From Roseivirga thermotolerans (GTDB taxonomy: Bacteria > Bacteroidota > Bacteroidia > Cytophagales > Cyclobacteriaceae), in contig NZ_BNAG01000003.1 of assembly GCF_014653175.1 (NCBI RefSeq), forward strand, positions 744,001 through 808,000: 64,000 bases of DNA, given 5' to 3'. The notes under the pieces were generated by a model. That model saw only the letters and a list, made by a program, of their open reading frames with translations, did no database searches and was not told the origin of the DNA. A program made the translations under genes and the position numbers. Positions 27,845-36,767 of this stretch are shown here, piece after piece (within the stretch, counting starts at the first letter, position 1; every line of letters begins with the position of its first letter).

Positions 27845-28201
27845 ATGAAAAAGGTCAATAAAAGTAGAATTTCAGCCATTATGGCACTCTTGCTGGCGGT
27901 TACCATTATAGCTTCGGCCGGCACACCAATTTCCAACAATTTTCCTAACGAATCGGAGGCCGACTCACTGGCTTATGATGAGCATTACTTAGAGCAGATT
28001 GATGCCTATGTAGATCAGTACCTTATTGAACACATTGTGGAGTTCGAGGAGGTAAACTACGTGAAGGTTTATGATGCCAATCAACAATTGATTGTGGAGG
28101 GCATTAAAACAGAGTTGGGAGAAGAACAATTAAAGCTTTTGAGACAGGCCGATTTGCTTTCAGAACTGCAAGGCACGGCTTACTATCAAATAAATAATTA
28201 G
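27845..28201 (+). CDS. Small exported protein of unknown function
   Basis: 118 residues. A basic start MKKVNKSR and the hydrophobic stretch ISAIMALLLAVTIIASAGTPIS form a signal peptide or N-terminal anchor. The mature part is acidic and helical with one strand pattern (VNYVKVYDANQQLIVEG). I do not recognise a family. It is divergent from queA by 274 bases and is followed by its own terminator, so it is monocistronic. Confidence 0.7.
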   Translation: MKKVNKSRISAIMALLLAVTIIASAGTPISNNFPNESEADSLAYDEHYLEQIDAYVDQYLIEHIVEFEEVNYVKVYDANQQLIVEGIKTELGEEQLKLLRQADLLSELQGTAYYQINN

Positions 28202-28227
28202 TTAGTAGTTTTAGTTTAAGGTTGATT

Positions 28228-28258
28228 AAGGCGATTTCGGACGGAGATCGCCTTTTCG
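28228..28258 (+). terminator. Rho-independent terminator
   Basis: AAGGCGAT, 11-base loop, ATCGCCTT, then TT. It separates the small exported protein from the convergent pxpC gene. Confidence 0.75.
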
Positions 28259-28261
28259 CAT

Positions 28262-29152
28262 TTACAGATCTGGTAAACCTACCAACATAAATTTCACCTC
28301 ATCTCCTGCCTTCATCTGTCCCACAATAGACAAGTCTTCTTCTATAACATTGGCAAGTCTAGGGTACCCTCCGGTTGTTTGGGCATCGGCAGTGAGTATT
28401 ATAGGCTGGCCCGACTTGGTGATTTGTACCGTGCCGGGCACTATTCCTGACGATATTTCCTCTCTCAGGGTTGAATAGTTTTCCAGCGTTCCGTTTAGCC
28501 GATAGCCCATTCGGTTGGAGTCGGGACTAACCGTAAAAACAGACTCGAAAAATGACTGAATCTGTTCAATGCCAAATTGTTCGAATTCGGGGCCTGTAAC
28601 CACGCGTAATACATAGCATGAAGAGAAGACCGGCCTGAGGTGTTCAGGATATATGCGCTGAGGAATAAAGTTGGGGGTGGATACTTCGATACACTGCAGA
28701 GCTTTCAGTGGCTTTGGAATACCCTCTACTGAGCTCAGATTAGAAACGGCACTATGGCTGTTCAGCCAAAGCTCTGTTTGCCATTGACCTCTCACGGCCA
28801 GATAGGTTCTACATCCTAATCTTGACTGGTGAAGTATGAGGTGGTCGTTGTTTTTTATGTCTATAGTTTCGTAGCGTCTTATACTTTTGCCATTCAATTC
28901 AGCTGCCATATCGGCTCCGGTCAAAGCAATTTGCCCAGTTCCTTCAAATCGTATTTCAGGGCCGATTTGTGTGATTTCAAGTGTGGGGTAGTGGTGTGGG
29001 TTACCTACCAGTTCGTTGGCTATCTTATGAGATTCTTTGTCCATGGCCCCGCTAAATGGGATGCCGGCATCTTGAAAGCCTATGCGGCCCAGATCCTGAA
29101 TGGAGGTATAAAGCCCGGGTTTTTCCATATGTATTTTCAAGCACTCAGGCAT
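28262..29152 (-). CDS. pxpC: 5-oxoprolinase subunit PxpC (biotin-dependent carboxyltransferase-like, KipA family)
   Basis: About 296 residues from ATG 29152 (MPECLKIHMEKPGLYTSIQDLGR), which overlaps the pxpB stop by 8 bases; the longer frame to 29197 adds a segment foreign to the family. Motifs: SIQDLGRIGFQDAGIPFSGAMDKES, ALTGADM, GCRTYLAVRG, SNRMGYRLNG and SSGIVPGTVQITKSGQPIILTADAQTTGGYPRLANVI. With PxpA and PxpB it forms the ATP-dependent enzyme that opens 5-oxoproline to glutamate. Confidence 0.95.
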   Translation of the reverse strand: MPECLKIHMEKPGLYTSIQDLGRIGFQDAGIPFSGAMDKESHKIANELVGNPHHYPTLEITQIGPEIRFEGTGQIALTGADMAAELNGKSIRRYETIDIKNNDHLILHQSRLGCRTYLAVRGQWQTELWLNSHSAVSNLSSVEGIPKPLKALQCIEVSTPNFIPQRIYPEHLRPVFSSCYVLRVVTGPEFEQFGIEQIQSFFESVFTVSPDSNRMGYRLNGTLENYSTLREEISSGIVPGTVQITKSGQPIILTADAQTTGGYPRLANVIEEDLSIVGQMKAGDEVKFMLVGLPDL

Positions 29153-29852
29153 ACTCAATTTCGGTCTCATAAATTCCCGTATCAACTTTAATGGCAATCA
29201 GTTTAAACTCATCCGGGCTAATGGGCCTGAATTGAACCTCGTCACCTGCAAATACCAAATTAGGTTGTGGTCTTGCCGGGTCGAACATGTTGAGTGGAGT
29301 TCTTCCGATAATTTGCCAGCCTCCGGGAGCAGTTACCGGGTAAATACCGGTTTGTAAGCCGGCCAGCCCGACAGATCCTTTGGCCACTGATTTTCTGGGT
29401 GTTTTTTTTCGGGGGCAGTGGAGTGCATCGGGCAATGTGCCCAAATAGCTGAACCCGGCTACAAAGCCAAGCATAAATACCCGGAAAGTAGTTTGGGAGT
29501 GCAGCTCAATGATTTTCTCCGAACTGAGGCCTGTGTGCTTAGCAACCTCCTCCATATCGGGTGCGAAGCTGGGCGAGTAGCACACCGGAATGGTAATTTT
29601 CCTTGACTCGGTTTCCGCTAAATCATCGGTATGCTCGCAGAGTGTCTTTACGTGTTCAGTGGCTTGGGCAATGGTGAATTTGGTTCGGTCGAACCCGACA
29701 GTCAGGCTGCAATAGGCTGGTGTCAGGAAGGTAAACTCACCACTACTTTTTAATTTTCTGTAAAAACGAACTATTCGTTCATTCACCACCGGGTCTATGG
29801 TGTTTTCAAGGCTAACCAAAAGGGCACTTTCTCCGAAGGGTCTGATTTTCAT
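29145..29852 (-). CDS. pxpB: 5-oxoprolinase subunit PxpB (KipI family)
   Basis: 235 residues. FGESALLVSLEN at the start, VCYSPSFAPDMEEVAKHTGLSSEKII, FRVFMLGFVAGFSYLGTLPDALHCPRKKTPRKSVAKGSVGLAGLQTGIYPVTAPGGWQIIGRTPL and FDPARPQPNLVFAGDEVQF are all family signatures. Its ATG directly abuts the stop codon of pxpA, and its end overlaps pxpC, giving a tight three-gene operon. Confidence 0.96.
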   Translation of the reverse strand: MKIRPFGESALLVSLENTIDPVVNERIVRFYRKLKSSGEFTFLTPAYCSLTVGFDRTKFTIAQATEHVKTLCEHTDDLAETESRKITIPVCYSPSFAPDMEEVAKHTGLSSEKIIELHSQTTFRVFMLGFVAGFSYLGTLPDALHCPRKKTPRKSVAKGSVGLAGLQTGIYPVTAPGGWQIIGRTPLNMFDPARPQPNLVFAGDEVQFRPISPDEFKLIAIKVDTGIYETEIEYA

Positions 29853-30608
29853 CTAAAAGTGCATTTTGTTAATACCGTTTTCCTTTAAAATGTGTGTGAT
29901 GTGTTTGAGTATATCAACAGCCTTAGGGTTGTCTCCATGAATACAGAAACTCTGGGCTTCAATGCTAACTTCCTGACCGTTTAAGGTGCGTGCTTTTCGA
30001 TACAGGGCAATGGATAGTATCTGGTCTGCGGCTTTGTAGGTATCGGTCAATACAGCATTTTCAAGGTTTCGAGATCTTAATTCACCGTTGAGCTCGTACT
30101 GTCTGTCGGCAAAGGCTTCGGCAACAAAAACCAGATCTTCCTCCTGAGCAATATCTTTTATATGACTACCGGCCAATCCCATTATTTTAAGGTTTCTGTC
30201 TATGCTCTTAATGGCTTGTATAACCCACCGGGCAGTTTCTTTGTTTCTGGCCATCTGGTTGTAGAGGGCTCCGTGCGGTTTTACATAGGCCAAAGAGTGT
30301 CCTTTGCTCTCTACAAGGCCTTTGAGGGCAGCCACCTGAAATTTGATTGAAGCGGATAGCTCTTCTTTAGGCATGGGAATCACTCTTCTGCCAAAACCCT
30401 GAAGGTCCGGGTAGCCCGGATGTGCCCCTATTTGCACACCGTGGGCAATGGCCAGATCTATGGTTTTTTCAATGTGGTAGGGGTCTCCTGCATGAGCTCC
30501 GCAGGCAATATTGCACGAGGTAATGTATGGGAAAATGGCTGCATCGTTTCCAACGATGTAGTTGCCAAAACTTTCTCCCATATCACAGTTGATATCGACC
30601 GATGTCAT
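29853..30608 (-). CDS. pxpA: 5-oxoprolinase subunit PxpA (LamB/YcsF family)
   Basis: 251 residues. DINCDMGESFGNYIVGNDAAIFPYITSCNIACGAHAGDP, HGVQIGAHPGYPDLQGFGRR, YVKPHGALYNQM, VFVAEAFADRQYE and FCIHGDNPKAVDI match the metal-binding YcsF fold. It is the first gene of the pxpABC operon. On the minus strand TAAATTTG (30620-30613) lies just before the ATG and matches a -7 box, but no good -33 box is seen, so I do not call a promoter. Confidence 0.96.
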   Translation of the reverse strand: MTSVDINCDMGESFGNYIVGNDAAIFPYITSCNIACGAHAGDPYHIEKTIDLAIAHGVQIGAHPGYPDLQGFGRRVIPMPKEELSASIKFQVAALKGLVESKGHSLAYVKPHGALYNQMARNKETARWVIQAIKSIDRNLKIMGLAGSHIKDIAQEEDLVFVAEAFADRQYELNGELRSRNLENAVLTDTYKAADQILSIALYRKARTLNGQEVSIEAQSFCIHGDNPKAVDILKHITHILKENGINKMHF

Positions 30609-30754
30609 AGCCCAAATTTATATCAAGATAAAGGGAGTTAGGCATAAAGTCTAACCCGAGCAGGGAAAAGAGGGTAATGCCGTCTCAATGAGGAGCTTTA
30701 AAAACGGTGCCTAGCAGGGACGGTCAGTAGTAAGATTCTGTTTGTGTGGCCTGT

Positions 30755-31168
30755 TTAGGGTTGATCGAAAGGTCCGCTTAGGGGAGTTACATGGCAGCAG
30801 TCGTGACCTACCAGAAAGTCGGTTTCCAAAATGATTGTGTTATTCTTCACTCCAAAAAATCGTACTACGGTTCCCTTGCGCTTTATTTCGGAAATGGCAG
30901 CATCCGTAATTACCAGGTATTGGCCTTCATGCAATGGCAGTTGATTACTGCCATGCAGGTAAATGTTTCCGTTGTCTAAGTTCTTTACATAATAATCGTC
31001 CAATAGTATTGGCTGGTTATTGGTTTTTGGGCTATAGGTATAGTGCCGAAACTCTTCGGTGCAAAGCAAGTTGACCGGGCAATCGTCAAAACTTGCAGGG
31101 TTGTCAACTTCGCAAGCTACCAGCGTTGCAAAGGCAATTATATATATACTGTAAAAGAGCTTTTTCAT
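30755..31168 (-). CDS. Lipoprotein of unknown function
   Basis: About 137 residues from ATG 31168. Start MKKLFYSIYIIAFATLVACEVDNP gives a lipobox VAC followed by acidic residues, which in Bacteroidetes favours surface export. A longer frame to 31252 overlaps the upstream gene and adds nothing family-like. The mature part has two Cys pairs (CPVNLLC and HDCCH) and a beta-rich middle (YLVITDAAISEIKRKGTVVRFFGVKNN). Family not recognised. It sits 50 bases after the SDR gene. Confidence 0.75.
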   Translation of the reverse strand: MKKLFYSIYIIAFATLVACEVDNPASFDDCPVNLLCTEEFRHYTYSPKTNNQPILLDDYYVKNLDNGNIYLHGSNQLPLHEGQYLVITDAAISEIKRKGTVVRFFGVKNNTIILETDFLVGHDCCHVTPLSGPFDQP

Positions 31169-31218
31169 AGAAATGCCATTTAACCTACTAGACAAGGTTT
31201 GGCACTTCAAAGTTGGAA

Positions 31219-32211
31219 TCACTTGCGGATGTACCCGTGTTTTTCGAACCAAATAAAGGCTCTGTCTATGGCATCTCTCATGCTCAGTTCCGGACTATAA
31301 TCTAACTCCACTTTGGCTTTGGAACCATCGAGAGGCTGGCCTCCTGCCAATACGGCAATTGCTGTGGAGCTTAGTTTTGGTGCTTCTCCGCGAAACAGGG
31401 CGTAGCGCGTTTCTTGTAGTCTGGCAATTAACCTGGCCATGGAGAGGGGTATGGTTTTTTTCAAAGGAGGCACATTGGCTCTTTCGCAGATGGCTTCTAC
31501 CAGGCTATCCATATCGGTATTTTCTCCGGTGATTAGATAGCGTTCACCCACTCTTCCTTTCTCTAAGGCATAAAGCAATCCTCTTCCGGCATCGCGAGCG
31601 GCTACTACGTTCCGTTTGCCCCTGATGTAGGCTTTCAGGTTTTGGTTAGCGATTTCTACAATTAGCCGTCCGGTAGTGGGTGCAAAGTCATATTCTCCAA
31701 AGGTCATGGATGGAATACCAATAACCAGAGGTAGGCCATCTTTGGCCGCATCGCGAGCCATATCGTCCATTAGCCATCTTACCTGCACATAGGGTGCTGC
31801 TGCTTCGGGAATTTTATCGAAAGATTCTTCTTCATTGGCCAGGCCATCTATTACTTTGGGTAGAACGGCCGCCCCTCCTACATACAAAGCCCTTTTCACT
31901 TTGGCCATTTCAATGGCATCGAGAAAGAACTTCATTTGCAACCGTGCCGTTTTAAGCTCCTGTGCCAATGGTTTTGGAGTGGTAGGGTAGTAGGCCGCGC
32001 AGTTCACAACCGCATCGAGCCCCTCAAAGGCTTTTATTAAACTACCTCTGTCGTTAAGATCGGCCACCCTCGATTCGAACCTCAGATCGATTACCTTGTT
32101 CAGGTCGGTGTTTTGCCGGTGGATAAGCACTAATTCATATTGCCTGATTTGTGCTTCAATGGCCACGTGGTGACCTAACATGCCGGTGCCTCCGAGAATA
32201 CCTATTTTCAT
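31219..32211 (-). CDS. NAD(P)-dependent extended SDR (epimerase/dehydratase-like)
   Basis: 330 residues. Rossmann motif GILGGTGMLGHHV at the N-terminus, AVVNCAAYYP and RALYVGGAAVLP strands, and Tyr/Lys in the region EAAAPYVQVRWLMDDMA, where the usual YxxxK is not exact. The C-terminal part GLLYALEKGRVGERYLITGENTDMDSLVEAI is typical of dihydroflavonol-reductase-like SDRs. The substrate is unknown. The altered YxxxK makes catalysis by the standard route uncertain. Confidence 0.85.
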   Translation of the reverse strand: MKIGILGGTGMLGHHVAIEAQIRQYELVLIHRQNTDLNKVIDLRFESRVADLNDRGSLIKAFEGLDAVVNCAAYYPTTPKPLAQELKTARLQMKFFLDAIEMAKVKRALYVGGAAVLPKVIDGLANEEESFDKIPEAAAPYVQVRWLMDDMARDAAKDGLPLVIGIPSMTFGEYDFAPTTGRLIVEIANQNLKAYIRGKRNVVAARDAGRGLLYALEKGRVGERYLITGENTDMDSLVEAICERANVPPLKKTIPLSMARLIARLQETRYALFRGEAPKLSSTAIAVLAGGQPLDGSKAKVELDYSPELSMRDAIDRAFIWFEKHGYIRK

Positions 32212-32261
32212 AAGGAAGATGGTTACTAATTGCTCAACAAGCCAAACAGGCTTTGGTTCAA

Positions 32262-32636
32262 TTAGTCTTCGTCATCCTCCTCCTCATCTGCATCGTCATA
32301 AGGGTCATCGTCTTCGTCATCCATATCGTCCAGGTCTTCGTTATGCTTTTCGGCATATTCTACACGGATGTCGTCTTTGAGGTTGCCATCTTCATCGTAG
32401 TCGTCATCATCTTCAATGATTTGCTGAGCTTCCTCAATGGTCATTCGAACGAGGTAATACTTTTCTTCGGTTTCAAAAGGCAGGGCAGAAACTCTTTTGC
32501 CTTCTTTGTTGGTGAAGTAAATCAGATTGTCTTCAAAACCTTCAGGATATTCGAGCTTGATTTGCTCTTGAATATCTTTATCCAACTTCTCAAAATCTTT
32601 AATTACGCGGGGTTTTGATGGACTGGGTGAACTCAT
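32262..32636 (-). CDS. Small protein with long acidic tail (Bacteroidetes 'DNA primase'-labelled family)
   Basis: 124 residues. The first two thirds (RVIKDFEKLDKDIQEQIKLEYPEGFEDNLIYFTNKEGKRVSALPFETEEKYYLVRMT) match a conserved small Bacteroidetes protein family that databases often label DNA primase by error; no primase motif is present. The last 45 residues are almost all Asp and Glu. Such tails occur in nucleic-acid mimics and in proteins that bind basic partners; a specific role is not known to me. Confidence 0.8.
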   Translation of the reverse strand: MSSPSPSKPRVIKDFEKLDKDIQEQIKLEYPEGFEDNLIYFTNKEGKRVSALPFETEEKYYLVRMTIEEAQQIIEDDDDYDEDGNLKDDIRVEYAEKHNEDLDDMDDEDDDPYDDADEEEDDED

Positions 32637-32716
32637 AGTTTAATGCAAATTTTGAGGCAATTTCAATCTTCTTCTGAAAAAGTCAATAACTGGGTAATAA
32701 ATTAATGTGATTTTTT

Positions 32717-33262
32717 TCAGTATCCTGCTCCCAATAAGTCTATATCTGTCTGTAAACCATTGAATTGACTTGGGTAAATCATGATGTAAGGATCCCAAAA
32801 GGGGTTTTGTTCAGGGGTTTCGGAGGTGGAGTTGTAAATTCGATTTTCTATGGTTCGGCAATTGAGCTGATGGTAGAAGCCTGGTACTCCTGTTTGAAAC
32901 AGGCAGAGTGGAAACTCTCCCTGGTCAATTCGTTCGAAGGCTGCTCTCACCAGTAGGGCGCCAAGACCTTGTCCTCTATATTCAGTATTTACACACACAG
33001 CACCAAGGCCGAGAACAACAAGCTGTGAGTTGTTCACCCCAATTTTTCGGGGAAAGGACTCGGCATAACCAATAAGCTGTTGATTGTGCCAGATAAAATG
33101 ACAGGTTTTGTCCGGGTTGCGAGCCATAAAGTCTTGAATTCGGCTTTCGGAGGTGTATGTGCCGGGTTTTGTTGTTGGCCAGGTAGCATCGGTAAGCTCA
33201 TTGGCTTTTGCCATGTGCTCTTTAATAACCTGTGTGATGTGTTGAGAAACTACCTGAAACAT
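32717..33262 (-). CDS. GNAT-family N-acetyltransferase
   Basis: 181 residues. Acetyl-CoA binding motif A in LGLGAVCVNTEYRGQGLGALLVRAAFERI (Q/RxxGxG/A form RGQGLG), preceded by HFIWHNQQLIGYAES and followed by LCLFQTGVPGFYHQLNCRTIE. The ATG overlaps the ddl stop by one base (TAATG), so the two are translationally linked. The substrate is unknown. Confidence 0.9.
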   Translation of the reverse strand: MFQVVSQHITQVIKEHMAKANELTDATWPTTKPGTYTSESRIQDFMARNPDKTCHFIWHNQQLIGYAESFPRKIGVNNSQLVVLGLGAVCVNTEYRGQGLGALLVRAAFERIDQGEFPLCLFQTGVPGFYHQLNCRTIENRIYNSTSETPEQNPFWDPYIMIYPSQFNGLQTDIDLLGAGY

Positions 33263-34332
33263 TATTTTACCTCTCTTGCCATTACATTTAAAGCCGCGTC
33301 TTTTTCGTGTTTGTTCAAGGCTAGTTCAATAAGCAGATCCAGCAATTCGGCATAACCTATACCCGTAGCCTCCCACATTTTCGGGTACATACTAATATTG
33401 GTAAAGCCGGGTAGCGTGTTAATTTCATTGATAAGTATTTCGCCCGCACTGGTCACAAAAAAGTCTACCCGGGCCAGACCATGACAGCCCATTACCTGAT
33501 AAGCTTTTACGGCTGTTTCCCTGACAATTTCTATTTGTTCATCGGTTATAGACGCAGGTATTTGTGTACTTGAGGCATTGGAGTCTACATATTTCGATTC
33601 AAAATCATAAAACTCCGTGTTGGTAATGATTTCTCCGGGCAGGGAGGCTTTGGGTTCTTCGTTGCCCAAAACAGAGCATTCCACCTCTTTGCCCACAATT
33701 TGTTGCTCTATTAATACTTTGTGGTCGTAGGAGAGCGCAACCTTCAATTTTTCCTTGTATTCTGTGGCTGAATTAATTTTGAATACGCCCACAGAAGAAC
33801 CCAGATTAGCGGGCTTTATAAAAACAGGAAGACCCAACTCGGCCTCTACGGTCTCAAAAGTTGGGATATGTTGGGGGCTAGCCATAAGATATGGGGCCAC
33901 GTGTATGCCGGCATCTCTGAGCAACCGTTTGGTTACATCCTTGTCCATACATGCAGCTGCATCGAGTACATCGCACCCCACAAAGGCAAGGTCTACCATT
34001 TTAAAAAGCCCCTGTATTGTTCCGTCTTCACCAAACAAGCCGTGGAGTACCGGAAAGGCCACGTCAAGAGTAGTAATAAGCTCTCCATTTTCTACAGCTA
34101 TGAGTCGGGCTTTGGGAGACCCGGGCACCAGAACCACCTCTCTGCCCGCTTGCTTATCGTCTATTTCTGTTTCTTGAATTAAATACCAATGCCCTGAAGT
34201 ATCGATTTTTATAATGAAAAGAGAGTATTGGCTTCTATCTAAATGTTTAAGAATGCTTTTGGCTGAGAGTATTGATATTTCGTGTTCGGTAGATTTACCG
34301 CCAAAAACGATAGCTAAGTTATGTGTAGGCAT
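33262..34332 (-). CDS. ddl: D-alanine--D-alanine ligase
   Basis: 356 residues, ATP-grasp fold. AIVFGGKSTEHEISILSAKSI, AFPVLHGLFGEDGTIQGLF, GLPVFIKPANLGSSVGV, EQQIVGKEVECSVLGN and the metal-site end LARVDFFVTSAGEILINEINTLPGFTNISMYPKMWEATGI are all present. It makes the D-Ala-D-Ala dipeptide for peptidoglycan in the cytoplasm. It is followed at once by the GNAT gene. Confidence 0.97.
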   Translation of the reverse strand: MPTHNLAIVFGGKSTEHEISILSAKSILKHLDRSQYSLFIIKIDTSGHWYLIQETEIDDKQAGREVVLVPGSPKARLIAVENGELITTLDVAFPVLHGLFGEDGTIQGLFKMVDLAFVGCDVLDAAACMDKDVTKRLLRDAGIHVAPYLMASPQHIPTFETVEAELGLPVFIKPANLGSSVGVFKINSATEYKEKLKVALSYDHKVLIEQQIVGKEVECSVLGNEEPKASLPGEIITNTEFYDFESKYVDSNASSTQIPASITDEQIEIVRETAVKAYQVMGCHGLARVDFFVTSAGEILINEINTLPGFTNISMYPKMWEATGIGYAELLDLLIELALNKHEKDAALNVMAREVK

Positions 34333-34583
34333 GGATTTAAAATAAAAATTTGATTAAGCGAATCCGAATGACCTTTGATATCACAAGTTGCTACTACAGA
34401 AGGCCTTGATCAATTATTTTAAGGTCTATTACCCCTTAATAACCGTCTGCTTGCTTTCTCGCACCTTATGCTCAGTGGTCTGTTTCCGAATCGGCATTCA
34501 AGTAAGGTAAGAACGCACAAATTTCACATGCTTATAAAGGATTAATTAAAAAGTTCTTTTCAAATTTGTTTTGATTTTCTGGC
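34333..34583. other. Divergent spacer between ddl and the oxygenase gene
   Basis: 250 bases, A/T rich. I see no clear promoter match, hairpin or small gene in it. Confidence 0.4.
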
Positions 34584-35225
34584 TTGCTCAACAGGTTGCA
34601 AAACGTACAAGATGATCAGTGGGTTGACTGGGTTGATTCACTGGCAGACAACGACTATGTTGTTATAGATGATTTTCTGGATGACTCCCTGTATAGGGCG
34701 GTGCGTTCGTTCTTTCTTAAAAAGCTGGGGCACGATGAGTTTGACCCGGCCGGAATTGGAGCTTTGGCCGATCACCACCTGGATAAAAGCCGGAGGGGAG
34801 ACCATGTATACTGGCTCGATTCGAGTGTGGATTTGGAGCTGACTGATGTGTTCGTAGTGATCAGAGAGTTGATCGATAAGCTTAACCGGTACTGCTACCT
34901 TGGTATTGCTGATTTTGAATCCCATCTGGCCTATTACCCGAAAGGCACTTTTTATGAGAAGCATGTAGACCAGTTTAAGGGTCGGAATAATCGGCTCATC
35001 TCAATGATTATTTACCTGAATGAAGGCTGGAAGCCCGGTGATGGAGGAGAACTGAAGTTGTATCTGGGGAATGAAGAAAAGCTGATTGAGCCATTGGCCA
35101 AACGTATAGTATTGTTCAAAAGTGATGTGCTTCCGCATGAAGTAATGACCACGCATGTTGGCCGATACAGTCTTACCGGTTGGCTTCTTAAGAATCCGGC
35201 AGATTTGGGTTTCCTCTTAGGTTAA
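34584..35225 (+). CDS. 2-oxoglutarate/Fe(II) dioxygenase (prolyl-4-hydroxylase-like)
   Basis: 213 residues. The frame has a stop at 34572-34574 and its first ATG lies far inside the conserved core, so a TTG at 34584 is the likely start. The double-stranded beta-helix metal site is HxD (YEKHVDQF) and distal His (LPHEV), with the 2-oxoglutarate-binding Arg in GRYSLTGW. SMIIYLNEGWKPGDGGELKLYL is the P4Hc core strand. Small members of this family hydroxylate proteins such as ribosomal protein or translation factors, but the target here is unknown. Confidence 0.9.
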   Translation: MLNRLQNVQDDQWVDWVDSLADNDYVVIDDFLDDSLYRAVRSFFLKKLGHDEFDPAGIGALADHHLDKSRRGDHVYWLDSSVDLELTDVFVVIRELIDKLNRYCYLGIADFESHLAYYPKGTFYEKHVDQFKGRNNRLISMIIYLNEGWKPGDGGELKLYLGNEEKLIEPLAKRIVLFKSDVLPHEVMTTHVGRYSLTGWLLKNPADLGFLLG

Positions 35226-35420
35226 TCTCCTTTTTCACTCTGAGTTTAGCAAAGGGCCTTATCGGTACAAGACCGGCAGAGAGGTTCCGGCCTCGTTTAC
35301 TAAGATAGGTGGGGGAGACTATATTTAGTGGCGATGGTGCCTTCAGCATGGTTCTCTGAAAGTATCGGTGGGGTGCTAGTTTCAGGAAAACGGATTTATT
35401 CAGAATTACTATCTTCCGAA

Positions 35421-36707
35421 ATGAAGTCTAGATTCTGGAACTACATTTTTTGGCTCATTATTGCTGCTGCTTTTATAGGCCCAGGAACGGTAACAACTGC
35501 AGCTTCTGCCGGAGCAGGCCATGGATTACAGTTGCTCTGGGCTCTTCTTTTTTCTACCCTTGCCTGCATGGTGGTACAAGAGGCTGCGGCTCGCGTAGCC
35601 ATTGTGTCCGGTAGGAGCCTCGGGCAAGCTATATTGGCCAGATATTCCAATGTTACTTTCGTATGGTTTATTGGTATCTCCATTTTTTTGGGGTGTTTGG
35701 CCTATGAGGCCGGCAATATGCTGGGAGCCATATCAGGGTTGGCATTGCTCAATCTGGCCATACCGCAGTGGGTATTTACTTCCATCATAGCGGTGAGCTC
35801 TTTTCTGCTTCTTTATTTTGAAAAAACCCGTTTAGTGCCTCAGCTGCTGGGCGCTATGGTAGCCATTATGGGTATTGGGCTTTTTTATGCAGCTCTTAGC
35901 GTACCTGCCGATTGGTCCGGGCTGGCCTTCGGTCTTTTTGCGCCACAACTTCCGGAGGGTTCTACTTTGCTTGTGTTGGGGTTAATTGGCACTACCATAG
36001 TACCATATAATATTTTTCTGGGCTCCGGTTTGGCCGAAGGTAAAGAGTTACGTTCGGTAAGGTCAGGACTTGTTTTTTCCATTGCCTTGGGAGGTTTGGT
36101 CTCTATGGCTGTGTTGGTGGTAGGGACGAGTATTTCCGGAGATTTTAGCTTTGAAAGGCTGTATGAACAGCTGGTGGCTCAGCACGGCCAAATTATGGGT
36201 TATGTTTTTGCCTTCGGTCTTTTTGGTGCTGGTTTTACCTCTACCATTACTGCTGCACTAGCCGGGGCTCTAACCATAAAGAGTGTGCACAAGGCCGGAG
36301 CAGGTTGGACAGAAAAGACAGGGAAGTTTAAAGCCTTGTGGGCTACTATCATTGTGGTTGGTTTTGCTTTTGGAGTTTCCGGGGTTAAACCTATACCGGT
36401 GATTATTGCCGCTCAGGCGGCTAACGGTCTCATTTTACCGGTACTAACGTTTGCCTTATGCGTGCTTTGCAATGGTAAAACTATGGGGAGCTATACGAAC
36501 AGTTTCTGGCTCAACACGGCTATGTTTATAACCCTATTTGTCACTTCAATAATTGGGCTGATCAATGTATTCAAGGCCTTTCATACCATGTTCCAGGAGA
36601 GTTTTAGCTTTTCTGGAATTAACCAATGGATCATTATTGGTCTGTCTGCCGCGGTATTGCTGTTCACCTACTTTCAGGTAAGGAAGGAAAGAAAGCTTAA
36701 CATTTAG
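35421..36707 (+). CDS. Nramp-like transporter lacking canonical metal-binding residues
   Basis: About 428 residues from ATG 35421 (MKSRFWNYIFWLIIAAAFIGPG); an open frame runs back to a GTG at 35328. About eleven TM segments follow the LeuT-like Nramp pattern. In TM1 the canonical DPGN metal site is replaced by GPGT (GPGTVTTAASAGA), and in TM6 the MPH motif is replaced by VPY (IGTTIVPYNIFLGSGLAEG). The family label is secure, but transport of Mn2+ or Fe2+ by the standard site is doubtful. The gene is monocistronic, 195 bases after the oxygenase gene. Confidence 0.88.
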   Translation: MKSRFWNYIFWLIIAAAFIGPGTVTTAASAGAGHGLQLLWALLFSTLACMVVQEAAARVAIVSGRSLGQAILARYSNVTFVWFIGISIFLGCLAYEAGNMLGAISGLALLNLAIPQWVFTSIIAVSSFLLLYFEKTRLVPQLLGAMVAIMGIGLFYAALSVPADWSGLAFGLFAPQLPEGSTLLVLGLIGTTIVPYNIFLGSGLAEGKELRSVRSGLVFSIALGGLVSMAVLVVGTSISGDFSFERLYEQLVAQHGQIMGYVFAFGLFGAGFTSTITAALAGALTIKSVHKAGAGWTEKTGKFKALWATIIVVGFAFGVSGVKPIPVIIAAQAANGLILPVLTFALCVLCNGKTMGSYTNSFWLNTAMFITLFVTSIIGLINVFKAFHTMFQESFSFSGINQWIIIGLSAAVLLFTYFQVRKERKLNI

Positions 36708-36767
36708 TTGACGTTAAAATTAAAGACAAAACTGGCGCGGCTGGGAAGGAGCCAGTAAATTTGGCGT

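Noticed and set aside
31219-31252. N-terminal extension of the lipoprotein gene overlapping the SDR gene
   Set aside because: The start at 31168 gives a proper lipoprotein signal; the extension has none.
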